A DNA stretch of 23,689 bases from UBA5266 sp964610025 (GCA_964610025.1 CAZSTX010000031.1:1-23689), one strand, 5' to 3'. Counted from the stretch's first letter, positions 9,592-17,604 are shown. Notes: generated from the letters alone by a model not told the origin. Made by a program: numbers and translations.

Positions 9592-10980
9592 ATGAAAAAG
9601 TATATTAACATTTATTTTATAATAGTTGTTTTATTTACATCTTTCTATGTAAATGCACAACAAACACTTGCTATCTTAAATGAAAACATATATTCAACAA
9701 ATTACAATCCTGGAAAACCTTCATTGTATAAATGGCACGTAGGATTTCCGGGACTATCTAATTTGACAATTACTTTTTCTGAAAATTTATTAACATACAA
9801 AAAACTTGTTACCCCAACTGATACTTCTCAAATTATTAATCCTAGAGGAATATTAAATAATCTCAAAAGACCAACAAGATTTATTTTTGATTTGAATGAA
9901 GAAATTTTAGGATTCGGAGCAAAAGTAAACGAAAAATCATATTTTACTTTTAGTACACGCTTACGTTCAGAAAATTATTTAATACTCCCCAATGAATTGC
10001 TTTCTATGCTAATAAAAGGAAATGCTGAATATATAGGTAAAAATATTGAATCTACTATTTCTGCTTATCATTCAACATATATTGAAGCGGGCTATGCTTA
10101 TCAATATACCATTCAAAAAAAATATACAATAGGATTTCGACAGAAATTATTATTTGGTATCACTAATATTCATACTGAACAATCAAAAATCAATTTTTTA
10201 ACTACTGAAAATTGGGAATTACAAACAAAAGGAATGATTAAAATAAACACTTATCTTCCTATCAATGAAAAATTTGATTTAGAAGCAGACGATTTTATTA
10301 ATGGATTATTTCAAAATCCAGGTTTTGCTATGGATTTTGGAACACATATTGAACTCCCTTATAATTTTGGAATAGCTTTAAGTATTAATGATTTAGGTTA
10401 TATTTTTTGGGAAAATGATAGACTAACCAATAAATTTTCATTTTCGACTAATGATACAGGAAAATTTATCAAAGATGGAAGTGTATTTTTTGATGGCTTC
10501 GAATTATCACTCAAAGGGATTCAAGATGGACAAATGCCAGAAATAACCACTCTATTCGATTCCATAAGTGTAGATGATTTTATAACATACTCTTATACAA
10601 GAAGAGATAACTATCGTTCTTCTTTGTATCCAAAGTTATATTTTGAAGTTTTTTATAACCTATCTAATTATCGCTTTAGTGTTTTGTCAAGAACAGATTT
10701 TGTAGGAAAGAAAGCTATTCCTTCATTTACTTTAGCTTGTAACGGATATTTTGGAAATATTGTTGAATTAGCATTAACTTATTCTATTTATAATCGTACT
10801 TTTAATAATTTAGGATTTGGCGCTCACTTCCACTTTGGACCTGTTCAATTATATTTTGCTTTCGATAATCTTATAGGACCTGTATTCCCAAAATATATTA
10901 ATAGTTTTTCTATTCAATCAGGATTGTATTTTGGAATAAGACCTAAAAAAGAAAAAACAACAAGAAGCTCTTATATTTAA
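9592..10980 (+). CDS. DUF5723 family outer-membrane protein
   Basis: A 462-residue protein with a Sec signal peptide ending near VNAQQ (about residue 24). The segment after it, NYNPGKPSLYKWHVGFPGLS, resembles the start of DUF5723 proteins of Bacteroidota. The rest alternates polar and hydrophobic residues with many aromatics and Gly (for example GYAYQYTIQKKYTIGFRQKL), as in an outer-membrane beta-barrel of the PorP/OmpP1 kind. The function of the family is not known. The gene starts two bases after the stop of the lipoprotein gene, so the two are almost certainly translated from one message. They could form one outer-membrane complex, but nothing in the sequence proves it. Confidence 0.72.
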   Translation: MKKYINIYFIIVVLFTSFYVNAQQTLAILNENIYSTNYNPGKPSLYKWHVGFPGLSNLTITFSENLLTYKKLVTPTDTSQIINPRGILNNLKRPTRFIFDLNEEILGFGAKVNEKSYFTFSTRLRSENYLILPNELLSMLIKGNAEYIGKNIESTISAYHSTYIEAGYAYQYTIQKKYTIGFRQKLLFGITNIHTEQSKINFLTTENWELQTKGMIKINTYLPINEKFDLEADDFINGLFQNPGFAMDFGTHIELPYNFGIALSINDLGYIFWENDRLTNKFSFSTNDTGKFIKDGSVFFDGFELSLKGIQDGQMPEITTLFDSISVDDFITYSYTRRDNYRSSLYPKLYFEVFYNLSNYRFSVLSRTDFVGKKAIPSFTLACNGYFGNIVELALTYSIYNRTFNNLGFGAHFHFGPVQLYFAFDNLIGPVFPKYINSFSIQSGLYFGIRPKKEKTTRSSYI

Positions 10981-11018
10981 TTAAAATAATAAAGTTATTG
11001 TAATAGAAATAAAAAGGA

Positions 11019-11597
11019 ATGAAAAAAATAGGTATTCTATTAATATTAACTTTAGCAGTTAATTTAATTTTACAAGCTCAAAAAATAAAAATATTTCATG
11101 GTGTTGTAGTTGATAGAGATACAATAGCACATATTTATCTTAATGATGTATATATTCTTGCTTTTAAAGAAGGAACTAGTTTAAAAGAGCAAAGACGTAA
11201 AACACGACTTTTTTATAATATTTTAAAAGTATATCCTTATGCTCGTTCTGCTGCCAATATTTTAGACGAATATAGTAAAAAGTTGGAGGGATTACCTTCC
11301 AAACAACAAAAAGCATTAATGAAAGAAGCAGAAAGAAAAATTAAAAAACAATATACGAGAGAAATAGAAAGATTAACTTTTACTCAAGGTATCATTTTAT
11401 TAAAATTGGTCGATAGAGAAACAGGCAAAACAACATATCGAATTGTAAATGAACTAAGGGGTGTAGTAACTGCTTTTTTCTATCAATCCATAGCCCGCTT
11501 ATTTAAATACAATTTAAAATCTAATTATGACCCTAATGGAGCAGACAAAGAAATAGAACATATTGTCAGACTAATAGAACAAGAAACCTTAAAGTAA
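11019..11597 (+). CDS. DUF4294 domain-containing exported protein
   Basis: A 192-residue protein with an N-terminal signal peptide (hydrophobic stretch at about 4-19, possible cleavage after LQAQ). The core, from VVDRDTIAHIYLNDVYI through RKTRLFYNILKVYPYARSA, fits DUF4294, a small periplasmic family of Bacteroidota with no known activity. A charged Lys/Glu-rich helix covers about 85-120. It lies 38 nt after the DUF5723 gene and 43 nt before the aminotransferase gene, on the same strand. Assignment to the family is from memory of its conserved motifs. Confidence 0.7.
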   Translation: MKKIGILLILTLAVNLILQAQKIKIFHGVVVDRDTIAHIYLNDVYILAFKEGTSLKEQRRKTRLFYNILKVYPYARSAANILDEYSKKLEGLPSKQQKALMKEAERKIKKQYTREIERLTFTQGIILLKLVDRETGKTTYRIVNELRGVVTAFFYQSIARLFKYNLKSNYDPNGADKEIEHIVRLIEQETLK

Positions 11598-11640
11598 TAG
11601 ATAACTATTTTGAAATGATAAAATACTAATTTAAAAAAGC

Positions 11641-12798
11641 ATGATATATTTAGACAATTCAGCCACTTCTTTCCCTAAACCTGATGTCGTTTACGATTTT
11701 ATGTTTAATTGTTATCGAAAGCATGGAGTAAGCCCTGGCAGGTCGGGATTTGATGCTGCTATTGAAACAGAAGAAATTGTTTTTAATACACGAAAAATAC
11801 TGACAGATTTATTTAATGGAGGAGACGACCCTAATCGCTTGACTTTTGCATATAATGCAACAGATGCGCTTAATATAATTATACAAGGCTTGTGCGAAAA
11901 TGGAGACCATGTAGTTACAACTACTTTAGAGCATAACTCTGTTCTTAGACCGTTGTATTGTCTTGAACAACAAAATTTAATTAGTGTAACCTATGTCCCT
12001 TTCGATGAAGCTGGCTACATTCACCCCGATGATATAAAAAAAGCAATTCGTAAAAATACGAAATTTGTAATTGTAAATCACTGTTCTAATGTAATAGGCA
12101 CTATTCAGCCCCTTACTGAAATTGGTAAAATTTGCAAAGAAGCTAATGTGTTATTTATTGTTGATGGCAGCCAAGGAGCTGGAGCTATTAATGTAGATAT
12201 GCAACTTTCTCATATCGATGTTTATTGTTTTACAGGGCATAAATGCCTAATGGGACCTACTGGCATAGGCGGTTCATATGTAAGAGAAGGAGTTACCATA
12301 AAACATACTCGTTATGGTGGAACTGGCGTCCGCTCTGCTTATCCTGCTCATTTAGAAGAATACCCATGGAGATTAGAGTACGGAACACTTAATCTATTAG
12401 GAGTTGCAGGTTTGTATGCTGGCGTAAAGTGGATAAAAGAACAAGGAATAGAAAAATTACATCAACAAGAAATGAGACAATGGAAAATATTAAGAGATGG
12501 ATTGTCGAAAATAAATGGAGTAAAGATTTATTGTGCAACAAGTGTTGAAAATCAAAATCCTGTTTTAGCTTTTAACATTAATGGATTCGAAGCAGGTGAT
12601 GTTGGTACAATGTTAGATGTAGATTACGATATAGCTGTTCGTACCGGGTTACAATGTGCACCTAAAGTACATGAAGCAATAGGAACATTAGACATACATG
12701 GAACAGTACGTATTAGTATAGGACCATTTACTACAGACGAAGAAATTATGAAAGCTATTGATGCAATAAAAGAAATAGCTGAAATAAAAAATAGTTAA
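11641..12798 (+). CDS. Class V aminotransferase, cysteine desulfurase family
   Basis: A 385-residue cytosolic PLP enzyme. Visible landmarks: the start IYLDNSATSFPKP; H98 in LEHNS, which stacks on PLP; D175 in VDGSQGAGA; K201 in FTGHKCLMGPTG, the lysine forming the Schiff base; and C339 in RTGLQCAP, placed as the persulfide-forming Cys of group II (SufS/CsdA-type) desulfurases. The expected reaction is cysteine to alanine with sulfur passed to an acceptor. It fits the 'aminotransferase class V, cysteine desulfurase family' branch and not the SufS of a suf operon: no sufBCD, sufE or iscU is nearby. The next gene begins directly after its stop codon, so the DUF3109 protein is its closest partner by context. 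Selenocysteine lyase activity is an alternative. Confidence 0.85.
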   Translation: MIYLDNSATSFPKPDVVYDFMFNCYRKHGVSPGRSGFDAAIETEEIVFNTRKILTDLFNGGDDPNRLTFAYNATDALNIIIQGLCENGDHVVTTTLEHNSVLRPLYCLEQQNLISVTYVPFDEAGYIHPDDIKKAIRKNTKFVIVNHCSNVIGTIQPLTEIGKICKEANVLFIVDGSQGAGAINVDMQLSHIDVYCFTGHKCLMGPTGIGGSYVREGVTIKHTRYGGTGVRSAYPAHLEEYPWRLEYGTLNLLGVAGLYAGVKWIKEQGIEKLHQQEMRQWKILRDGLSKINGVKIYCATSVENQNPVLAFNINGFEAGDVGTMLDVDYDIAVRTGLQCAPKVHEAIGTLDIHGTVRISIGPFTTDEEIMKAIDAIKEIAEIKNS

Positions 12799-13383
12799 AT
12801 GTTAGTAGTAGATAATACCATTATTTCTGATTATATTATTGAAAAACATTTCCTTTGCGATATTAGCCGTTGCAAAGGAGCTTGTTGTATTGAAGGAGAT
12901 GCTGGGGCGCCTATCGAAGAAGACGAAATTTCAATTATAGAAGATATTATAGCAATCGTTAAACCTTATATGTCGCTACCAGGTATAGAGACCATTAATC
13001 AATATGGAGTTTTCGATTATGATTCTGACGGAGAATTGGTAACTCCTTTAATAAATGATAAGGAATGTGCATACGTTTACTTTGAAAAAGGAATAGCAAA
13101 ATGTGCTTTTGAAAAAGCATATGAAAATAAAAAAATAACATTTCAAAAGCCAATATCTTGTCATTTATATCCTATACGTATTTCTAAATATGAACATTAT
13201 GATGCTTTAAATTATCATCAATGGGATTTATGCAAAGCTGCATGTAAAAAAGGACAGCAAGAGAAGATAACTATTTTTGAGTTCTTAAAAATTCCTCTTA
13301 TTCGAAAATATGGGCTGCGTTGGTATAATAAAACTAAAAAAGAAGCCGATAATTATTTAAAGACAAAATCTATCCGAAAGTAA
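12799..13383 (+). CDS. DUF3109 family cysteine-rich protein
   Basis: A 194-residue soluble protein without signal peptide. It has nine cysteines: C20, C25, C29 and C30 (Cx4Cx3CC), C90, C102, C121, C145 and C149. The opening, FLCDISRCKGACCIEGDAGAP, and the segment PISCHLYPIRI are typical of DUF3109, related to the YkgJ/UPF0153 zinc- or iron-cluster-binding proteins. It probably binds metal, and its role is unknown. Its ATG directly follows the stop codon of the cysteine desulfurase gene with no gap, so the two are translationally linked. A job in handling sulfur or a metal cluster with that enzyme is plausible but inferred. It is the last gene of the operon. Confidence 0.78.
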   Translation: MLVVDNTIISDYIIEKHFLCDISRCKGACCIEGDAGAPIEEDEISIIEDIIAIVKPYMSLPGIETINQYGVFDYDSDGELVTPLINDKECAYVYFEKGIAKCAFEKAYENKKITFQKPISCHLYPIRISKYEHYDALNYHQWDLCKAACKKGQQEKITIFEFLKIPLIRKYGLRWYNKTKKEADNYLKTKSIRK

Positions 13384-13407
13384 AATAGCAAATTGTATTT
13401 TGCTATT
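13384..13407 (+). terminator. Hairpin closing the lipoprotein-DUF3109 operon
   Basis: AATAGCAAA and TTTGCTATT form a perfect 9-bp stem around a 6-base loop, starting right after the stop codon. No long T run follows (ATTATA), so it could be a weak intrinsic terminator or a 3'-end stabilising structure. Confidence 0.55.
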
Positions 13408-13441
13408 ATACAGAGATTTATAAGAAAATATTAAAATATTA

Positions 13442-13472
13442 TTGCATTTCTCGAAAAAAGGGATTATTTTTG
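13442..13472 (+). promoter_or_regulatory. Promoter of the KamA-like gene
   Basis: TTG at 13442-13444 and TATTTTTG at 13465-13472 are separated by 20 nt, a good match to the Bacteroidota TTG / TAnnTTTG promoter. The start codon is 66 nt beyond the -7 element, giving a leader of about 60 nt. It lies after the hairpin of the previous operon, so the next gene is its own unit. Confidence 0.65.
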
Positions 13473-13538
13473 TATTATATTTCCTGATAATCCAAATCAA
13501 AATATTAATCTATTTTTAATTTTAAAATATTCAATAAT

Positions 13539-15074
13539 ATGAATAATTATTCTTTTTTATATATAGGTAGAAATTTTAAAGATATCGAACTATGGAAAAA
13601 CATTAGTGAAGAAGATTGGCAAAATCCTAATTGGCAATTACAAAATTCGATACGAACAGTAGAACAATTAAGCCAGGTAATAGACTTAAATGACTATCAA
13701 TTTCAAGAAATTAAAAAAGTTGTGGACACTATGCACTCTGAAGGGAAAGACCCTTTGCGTATTACCCCATATTATGCTTCTTTAATGCAAAAAGACCCAT
13801 TTAATCCTATTATGTTAGAAGGCGAAAAGGCTGAAAACCGTTTAGACCCAATTTTTTGGCAATCGGTTCCTACACCTGCTAATTTATTATTTCAAAATGC
13901 CGGAATAGAAGAAGCTATGCAAGAAAGCTCAAGGTCTTACGGTGCTGTTTATCAAAGATATCCAAATAGAGTAGCTTTGTTTGTAGCTGAAAATACTTCT
14001 TGCGCCTCATATTGTAACCATTGTCAAAGGGCAAAATCTCTAGATAAAGAAACTCATATCAATACAGAAGAAATAAAAAAAGGTTTATTTTATATCAATT
14101 ATAATAAAAACATTAACGAAGTACTTGTTACAGGTGGAGATGCTTTAAGAATTAGCGAAAAACGTTTAAAATTTGTACTTGAAGAATTAAGTAAAATCGA
14201 ACATCTTAGAGTTATCAGAATTGCTACAAGAGTGCCAATAGTACTTCCAATGGCGATTACAGAACAATTATTAGAATTAATAAAAACAGCCTCAAATAAA
14301 TACAATAAAGGAATTGGTAAATACGTGTATTTTATGACACATGTAAATCATTATCAAGAAATTACAAAAGAATTTTACAAGGCTATAAAACTAATTAATA
14401 GTTATGGATTTACTGTTAGAAATCAGACTGTTTTATTAAATCACGTAAATGATTATTATAAAACTTTAGGCGAAACTTTTAGACGCATGTTCTGGGTAGG
14501 TGTTCATCCATATTATTTATTGCAATGTCATAAAGAAAAAGGCATAGTTCATTTTATAACACCTATTCAAATTGGCGAAATTTATATGAAAAATTTACAA
14601 GGCTGGATTTCAGGAATTACACTTGCACGCTATGCTGCTAATATCGAAGGCGGTGGCGGAAAAGTAGTACTTATGCCAAGCGGACATGACACTTTAAATT
14701 TGAAAACAAATATTGAAGAAAGAATCTCAAAAAGCCATGCAACTGTTAATACCTGGGACAATAGGCAAATAAAAAAATATGAGGCTTTAGGACGAGCCAC
14801 AGAAGAAGAATATAAGCATGCGGTTAGTATTATGGATAAGTTTATTGGGAGGGAAGGTGTGTTTTCTCCAAAAATTATTATTGTAGATGAAGAAGGTAAG
14901 TATCAGATGACTACAAATAGAAGCAGGCTTCCAAAAATTAGAAAACTAAAAAAAGCCAAACTTCTTAGTTATGAACTAAATGGTGATGAAATGCCTATTA
15001 CTAATCCTGCAGAACATAAAACAAAACTCGATAAGTTATTTAAAAAATCGAATTTTTGTCAGGAAGCAAATTAA
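13539..15074 (+). CDS. KamA-family radical SAM aminomutase, substrate uncertain
   Basis: A 511-residue member of the lysine 2,3-aminomutase (LAM) family, which moves an alpha-amino group to the beta carbon using a [4Fe-4S] cluster, SAM and PLP. Visible: an N-terminal helical part with a WQNPNWQLQNSIRT-type segment; the cluster motif C155-x3-C159-x2-C162; R164, matching LAM Arg134, which holds the substrate carboxylate; VTGGDAL at 197-203; and GGGGK with the PLP lysine K375. The two Asp residues that bind the side-chain amine of lysine in Clostridium subterminale LAM (Asp293, Asp330) align with H331 and N368. As I recall, glutamate 2,3-aminomutase has Lys and Asn there. The C-terminal zinc-site cysteines of LAM are also missing, and a C-terminal extension beyond about 420 makes it longer than the usual 416. 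It is therefore probably not a lysine aminomutase. No lysine-fermentation genes (kamDE, kdd, kce) or beta-lysine acetyltransferase are nearby. The gene stands alone. Confidence 0.8.
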   Translation: MNNYSFLYIGRNFKDIELWKNISEEDWQNPNWQLQNSIRTVEQLSQVIDLNDYQFQEIKKVVDTMHSEGKDPLRITPYYASLMQKDPFNPIMLEGEKAENRLDPIFWQSVPTPANLLFQNAGIEEAMQESSRSYGAVYQRYPNRVALFVAENTSCASYCNHCQRAKSLDKETHINTEEIKKGLFYINYNKNINEVLVTGGDALRISEKRLKFVLEELSKIEHLRVIRIATRVPIVLPMAITEQLLELIKTASNKYNKGIGKYVYFMTHVNHYQEITKEFYKAIKLINSYGFTVRNQTVLLNHVNDYYKTLGETFRRMFWVGVHPYYLLQCHKEKGIVHFITPIQIGEIYMKNLQGWISGITLARYAANIEGGGGKVVLMPSGHDTLNLKTNIEERISKSHATVNTWDNRQIKKYEALGRATEEEYKHAVSIMDKFIGREGVFSPKIIIVDEEGKYQMTTNRSRLPKIRKLKKAKLLSYELNGDEMPITNPAEHKTKLDKLFKKSNFCQEAN

Positions 15075-15172
15075 TTTTTACTTTTTTCAATTTCAATTCC
15101 TAAACTAATTGTTGCTGATAGTTTTATTTGTTGTTTAAAATTAAAATTGATGTTCCCAATAAATTCTGGACA
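15071..15172 (-). pseudogene. Possible 3' remnant of a decayed gene
   Basis: The minus strand holds an open stretch of 33 codons and a stop, with no start codon. It reads about PEFIGNINFNFKQQIKLSAT and then ISLGIEIEKSKN, which has the alternating pattern of an outer-membrane or secreted beta-strand protein. The codon before it is TAA. It runs over the last bases of the KamA-like gene. In DNA this AT-rich it may be chance. Confidence 0.18.
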
Positions 15173-15192
15173 TTAAGATAAGCCCAAAATTT

Positions 15193-15200
15193 TATCTTTG
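15193..15200 (+). promoter_or_regulatory. Orphan -7 promoter-like element
   Basis: TATCTTTG, followed by CG, fits TAnnTTTG. No TTG lies at the -33 distance, and no gene follows on the plus strand before the 3' end of the convergent gene at 15360. It could drive a short non-coding RNA or be left over from a lost gene. Confidence 0.25.
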
Positions 15201-15228
15201 CGTCCGAAAAAAATATTAATATTTACAG

Positions 15229-15254
15229 TATAAACTTACAATAGTTTATATTTT
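15229..15254 (+). terminator. Hairpin in the gap after the KamA-like gene
   Basis: TATAAACT and AGTTTATA form a perfect 8-bp stem with the 6-base loop TACAAT, followed by TTTTG. It may end transcription from the KamA-like gene, though it is 155 nt past the stop codon. Confidence 0.35.
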
Positions 15255-15359
15255 GTCTTAAATTGTAGTTAATAGTAACTTTTATTAAATAATCTTGTTG
15301 TCGATAAATGAAGTGAGCTGTCGAGGAACAGCATTTTCAATATTAATAGGTATTTTTTT

Positions 15360-17585
15360 CTAAAAAACAATTATTTTAAAATGCCATAATAGATATATTG
15401 TTATTGCAGCTATAATCAATAAAATGATAATAATAGGGATAACAGGATTTTTCTTTTTTGCAAAAGGGTCAACTATATTTAATTTTGAGTTTTCGGGTAA
15501 CTTTGCTAAATGAGTCAGTGTTTTTCCAAAAACAATATTAATAGTAGCTCTTGCATTAATAGCCCATCCATTAGCATCTAATAAAGGAGCCAGATTTCTT
15601 TTTCTTAATTTCAACCAAGCCAATATCATAGAAGGACCAGATATGGCTAAAAGAATTGCTATTATTGCCAAAGGCATTTGCCACCATTTTAATCCAAAAA
15701 AACTTGAAAAAATTGAGACTAATACCGTTCCTATTGCTCCTATTGCTAAACTTAATGCAGCAAAAATTCCAACAAATTTTCCAATATCAAATGGAGGAGC
15801 TTTAGGCGGTGTTGCTTGATTTTGCAAGTTTTTGTTTTCGGCAGACAAAGCAGTTATTTTTTCTAATCCAATATCAGCTTTTTCGCTGATAGTTGTTTCT
15901 ACTGCTTCTTCTTTACTTGAAGCAAATTTTTCAATTTGTTTTGATATAAAGCGAGAAAGTTTCCTATAAGGTAACCAAAATGCTTGTTTAATGCTAATCG
16001 GATTGTCAATAATTTTTATGATAGTAGCATCCCAATCGTTGCCATCTCTATCGTAAAAAAGTGCATTGCGTCCTTCTTCTATATCATCAAAGTCGCCATC
16101 GGTTAGAGCTGCTGCAATGGTCATTGTTTCATTTTTTGTTTTTGAAACACACTCACAATATATTAAGCAAATAGCACTTTTGTTAGCCAATTGATTGTGC
16201 TTTGGCATGTCGTTAACTTTAATACATAAATCGCAACAACGTTGTTCAATATACAAACTACCGCTTTGGAAGATAGCTTTCCGGTTAGGGCTATAAAAAT
16301 CATAAAAAGTTACATAATTTTTTAATAATGTGTATAAATCACGATAGTAACGAGTGAGTTTATCTACTAACATAATATTTTTAGTGTTTGTTTCCAGCAA
16401 TAAATCTTGCTCTACAAGCGCTAAAAGAGCCTCTTTTGAATGATTGTGTAATAATTCTCTCATATATGTTAGTGGTATTTTTTCAACTCTCTCTCCTACT
16501 TTTTCGCTTTTCCATTCTTTATAATTGTCAAAACGTGCTACATATGCTTTCCATTCTTCTTCGTCAATGTATTCTTTATTAGGATTATCTTTATAAACGA
16601 CACATTTTTCGAAATGCTCTAATGCTTCTTTCCATACTGGATTAATTCCTTTTTTCAGAAAAAGTATTTGTTTTGGATTAATTTTTGTTAATGGAAAATC
16701 AGCAATTTCGTTTAAACATGTAGTAAGATTTTTTTTACTTAACTCTTCATATTGTGCATTTAAAGAGTTCAACAACTTTATTGATTCTTCATCAAATTCA
16801 GCCATACGACAACGTAAAAAATAATCTTCCATTTTTGGTTGTATTTTCAACATAGCCTCATAAGCTTCCTCTGTCGATTCGCCATAAGGCAATATCTTTT
16901 CTTTGTTGTCTTCTGCTTTTGCATACCAAGTAGAATAGTTTTGGCAATTAGTGTAAAAGTTTTCTATTTGTTCGGTCGTAATCCCCTCTATTCCACTCAA
17001 ATCACTAACACTGCCTTCGCATTCTATTATTTCTTTTATCACTTTTTTAAAAGCTGCATCTTCGGTGCTATTTTCTGTAATGACACCATCGCCATTAAAT
17101 ATAGTATTTGCAAATATTTTATCTTTATTTGATGTTTCTTCTACGGTCAATTCTTTTCCGTCAGGTTTTCCAATATTATTTAATATTTGTTTAGCCGAAG
17201 CCAATAATATTTTTCCTTCTGCTGTCTTGGCATTAATAGCTGAAAGTGGCAATGCAGTACTTTCTTTGATTAAATCATCGGGATTATTAACAACAGAAGT
17301 AATCCATTTTACAGCTTGTAATATTTCTGGGACTCTAATTCTTCCATCGTTATCACTGTCTATTAACTCTAAGGTTTTAGCATCTATTTCTAATCCATGC
17401 ACAGGACAGCTTAATGCAGTCCATAGTTTTTGGTCTAATTGGTCAAGATGAACGAGGTCTTGTCCTGTTTCAAGATTGACTCTATTAACTCCTCCAACAC
17501 GTGCAAACTGCCATATATGTCGTTCATTATTAGAAAACGAGGCAATTTCAGCAACTTTTTTTAATATTTTTTTTGTTCTTGCCAT
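15360..17585 (-). CDS. EF-hand protein with C-terminal membrane segments, function unknown
   Basis: A 741-residue protein I cannot place in a named family. Near the N-terminus is a canonical EF-hand loop, D76-S-D78-N-D80-G-R-I-R-V-P-E87. A degenerate second loop, with NGDGVIT, lies about 60 residues later. The long middle part is acidic, Lys-rich and mostly helical with scattered cysteines. The C-terminus has three hydrophobic segments (about 604-629, 635-658 and 714-735); between the second and third lies a conserved-looking stretch, LDANGWAINARATINIVFGK. There is no signal peptide, so it is probably a C-terminally anchored inner-membrane protein whose large domain faces the cytosol. Calcium binding is suggested by the loop, not proven. 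It has its own promoter-like element 19 nt before the ATG and sits 68 nt after the Nudix gene on the same strand. Confidence 0.65.
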   Translation of the reverse strand: MARTKKILKKVAEIASFSNNERHIWQFARVGGVNRVNLETGQDLVHLDQLDQKLWTALSCPVHGLEIDAKTLELIDSDNDGRIRVPEILQAVKWITSVVNNPDDLIKESTALPLSAINAKTAEGKILLASAKQILNNIGKPDGKELTVEETSNKDKIFANTIFNGDGVITENSTEDAAFKKVIKEIIECEGSVSDLSGIEGITTEQIENFYTNCQNYSTWYAKAEDNKEKILPYGESTEEAYEAMLKIQPKMEDYFLRCRMAEFDEESIKLLNSLNAQYEELSKKNLTTCLNEIADFPLTKINPKQILFLKKGINPVWKEALEHFEKCVVYKDNPNKEYIDEEEWKAYVARFDNYKEWKSEKVGERVEKIPLTYMRELLHNHSKEALLALVEQDLLLETNTKNIMLVDKLTRYYRDLYTLLKNYVTFYDFYSPNRKAIFQSGSLYIEQRCCDLCIKVNDMPKHNQLANKSAICLIYCECVSKTKNETMTIAAALTDGDFDDIEEGRNALFYDRDGNDWDATIIKIIDNPISIKQAFWLPYRKLSRFISKQIEKFASSKEEAVETTISEKADIGLEKITALSAENKNLQNQATPPKAPPFDIGKFVGIFAALSLAIGAIGTVLVSIFSSFFGLKWWQMPLAIIAILLAISGPSMILAWLKLRKRNLAPLLDANGWAINARATINIVFGKTLTHLAKLPENSKLNIVDPFAKKKNPVIPIIIILLIIAAITIYLLWHFKIIVF

Positions 17586-17604
17586 TTTATTTATTTTATG
17601 ACTA

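Larger units (their letters stand above)
15075..15359. other. Non-coding gap between convergent genes
   Basis: This 285-nt gap separates two genes that converge. It contains a TAnnTTTG-like sequence (TATCTTTG, 15193-15200), an 8-bp hairpin (15229-15250), a weak 5-bp hairpin (15317-15332) and the possible gene remnant at its left end. I find no complete gene in it. The gap is large for convergent neighbours in this window; the other convergent pair is only 22 nt apart. Confidence 0.5.

Noticed and set aside
11005..11018. AAGGA directly before the DUF4294 start as a Shine-Dalgarno site
   Set aside because: It abuts the ATG with about one base of spacing, too close to work, and no other gene here has such a site.
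75..13531. TTTAAAATATT shortly before the start codons of both the glucan synthase (75-85) and the KamA-like gene (13521-13531) as a shared regulatory site
   Set aside because: The motif is only A and T, and similar strings are common in this window's gaps, so two copies are not significant.
15139..15235. Minus-strand reading resembling a TonB-receptor end (KFWAYLNVQNLLGTS)
   Set aside because: Only about 32 codons lie between stops, it has no start, and it uses a different frame from the other remnant candidate. The match to the common 'NVQNL' motif is too short to claim.
17065..17451. 128-codon plus-strand frame opposite the EF-hand gene
   Set aside because: It is antisense to the N-terminal part that carries the EF-hand loop. 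It looks like a shadow with a Ser/Ile/Leu-rich reading.
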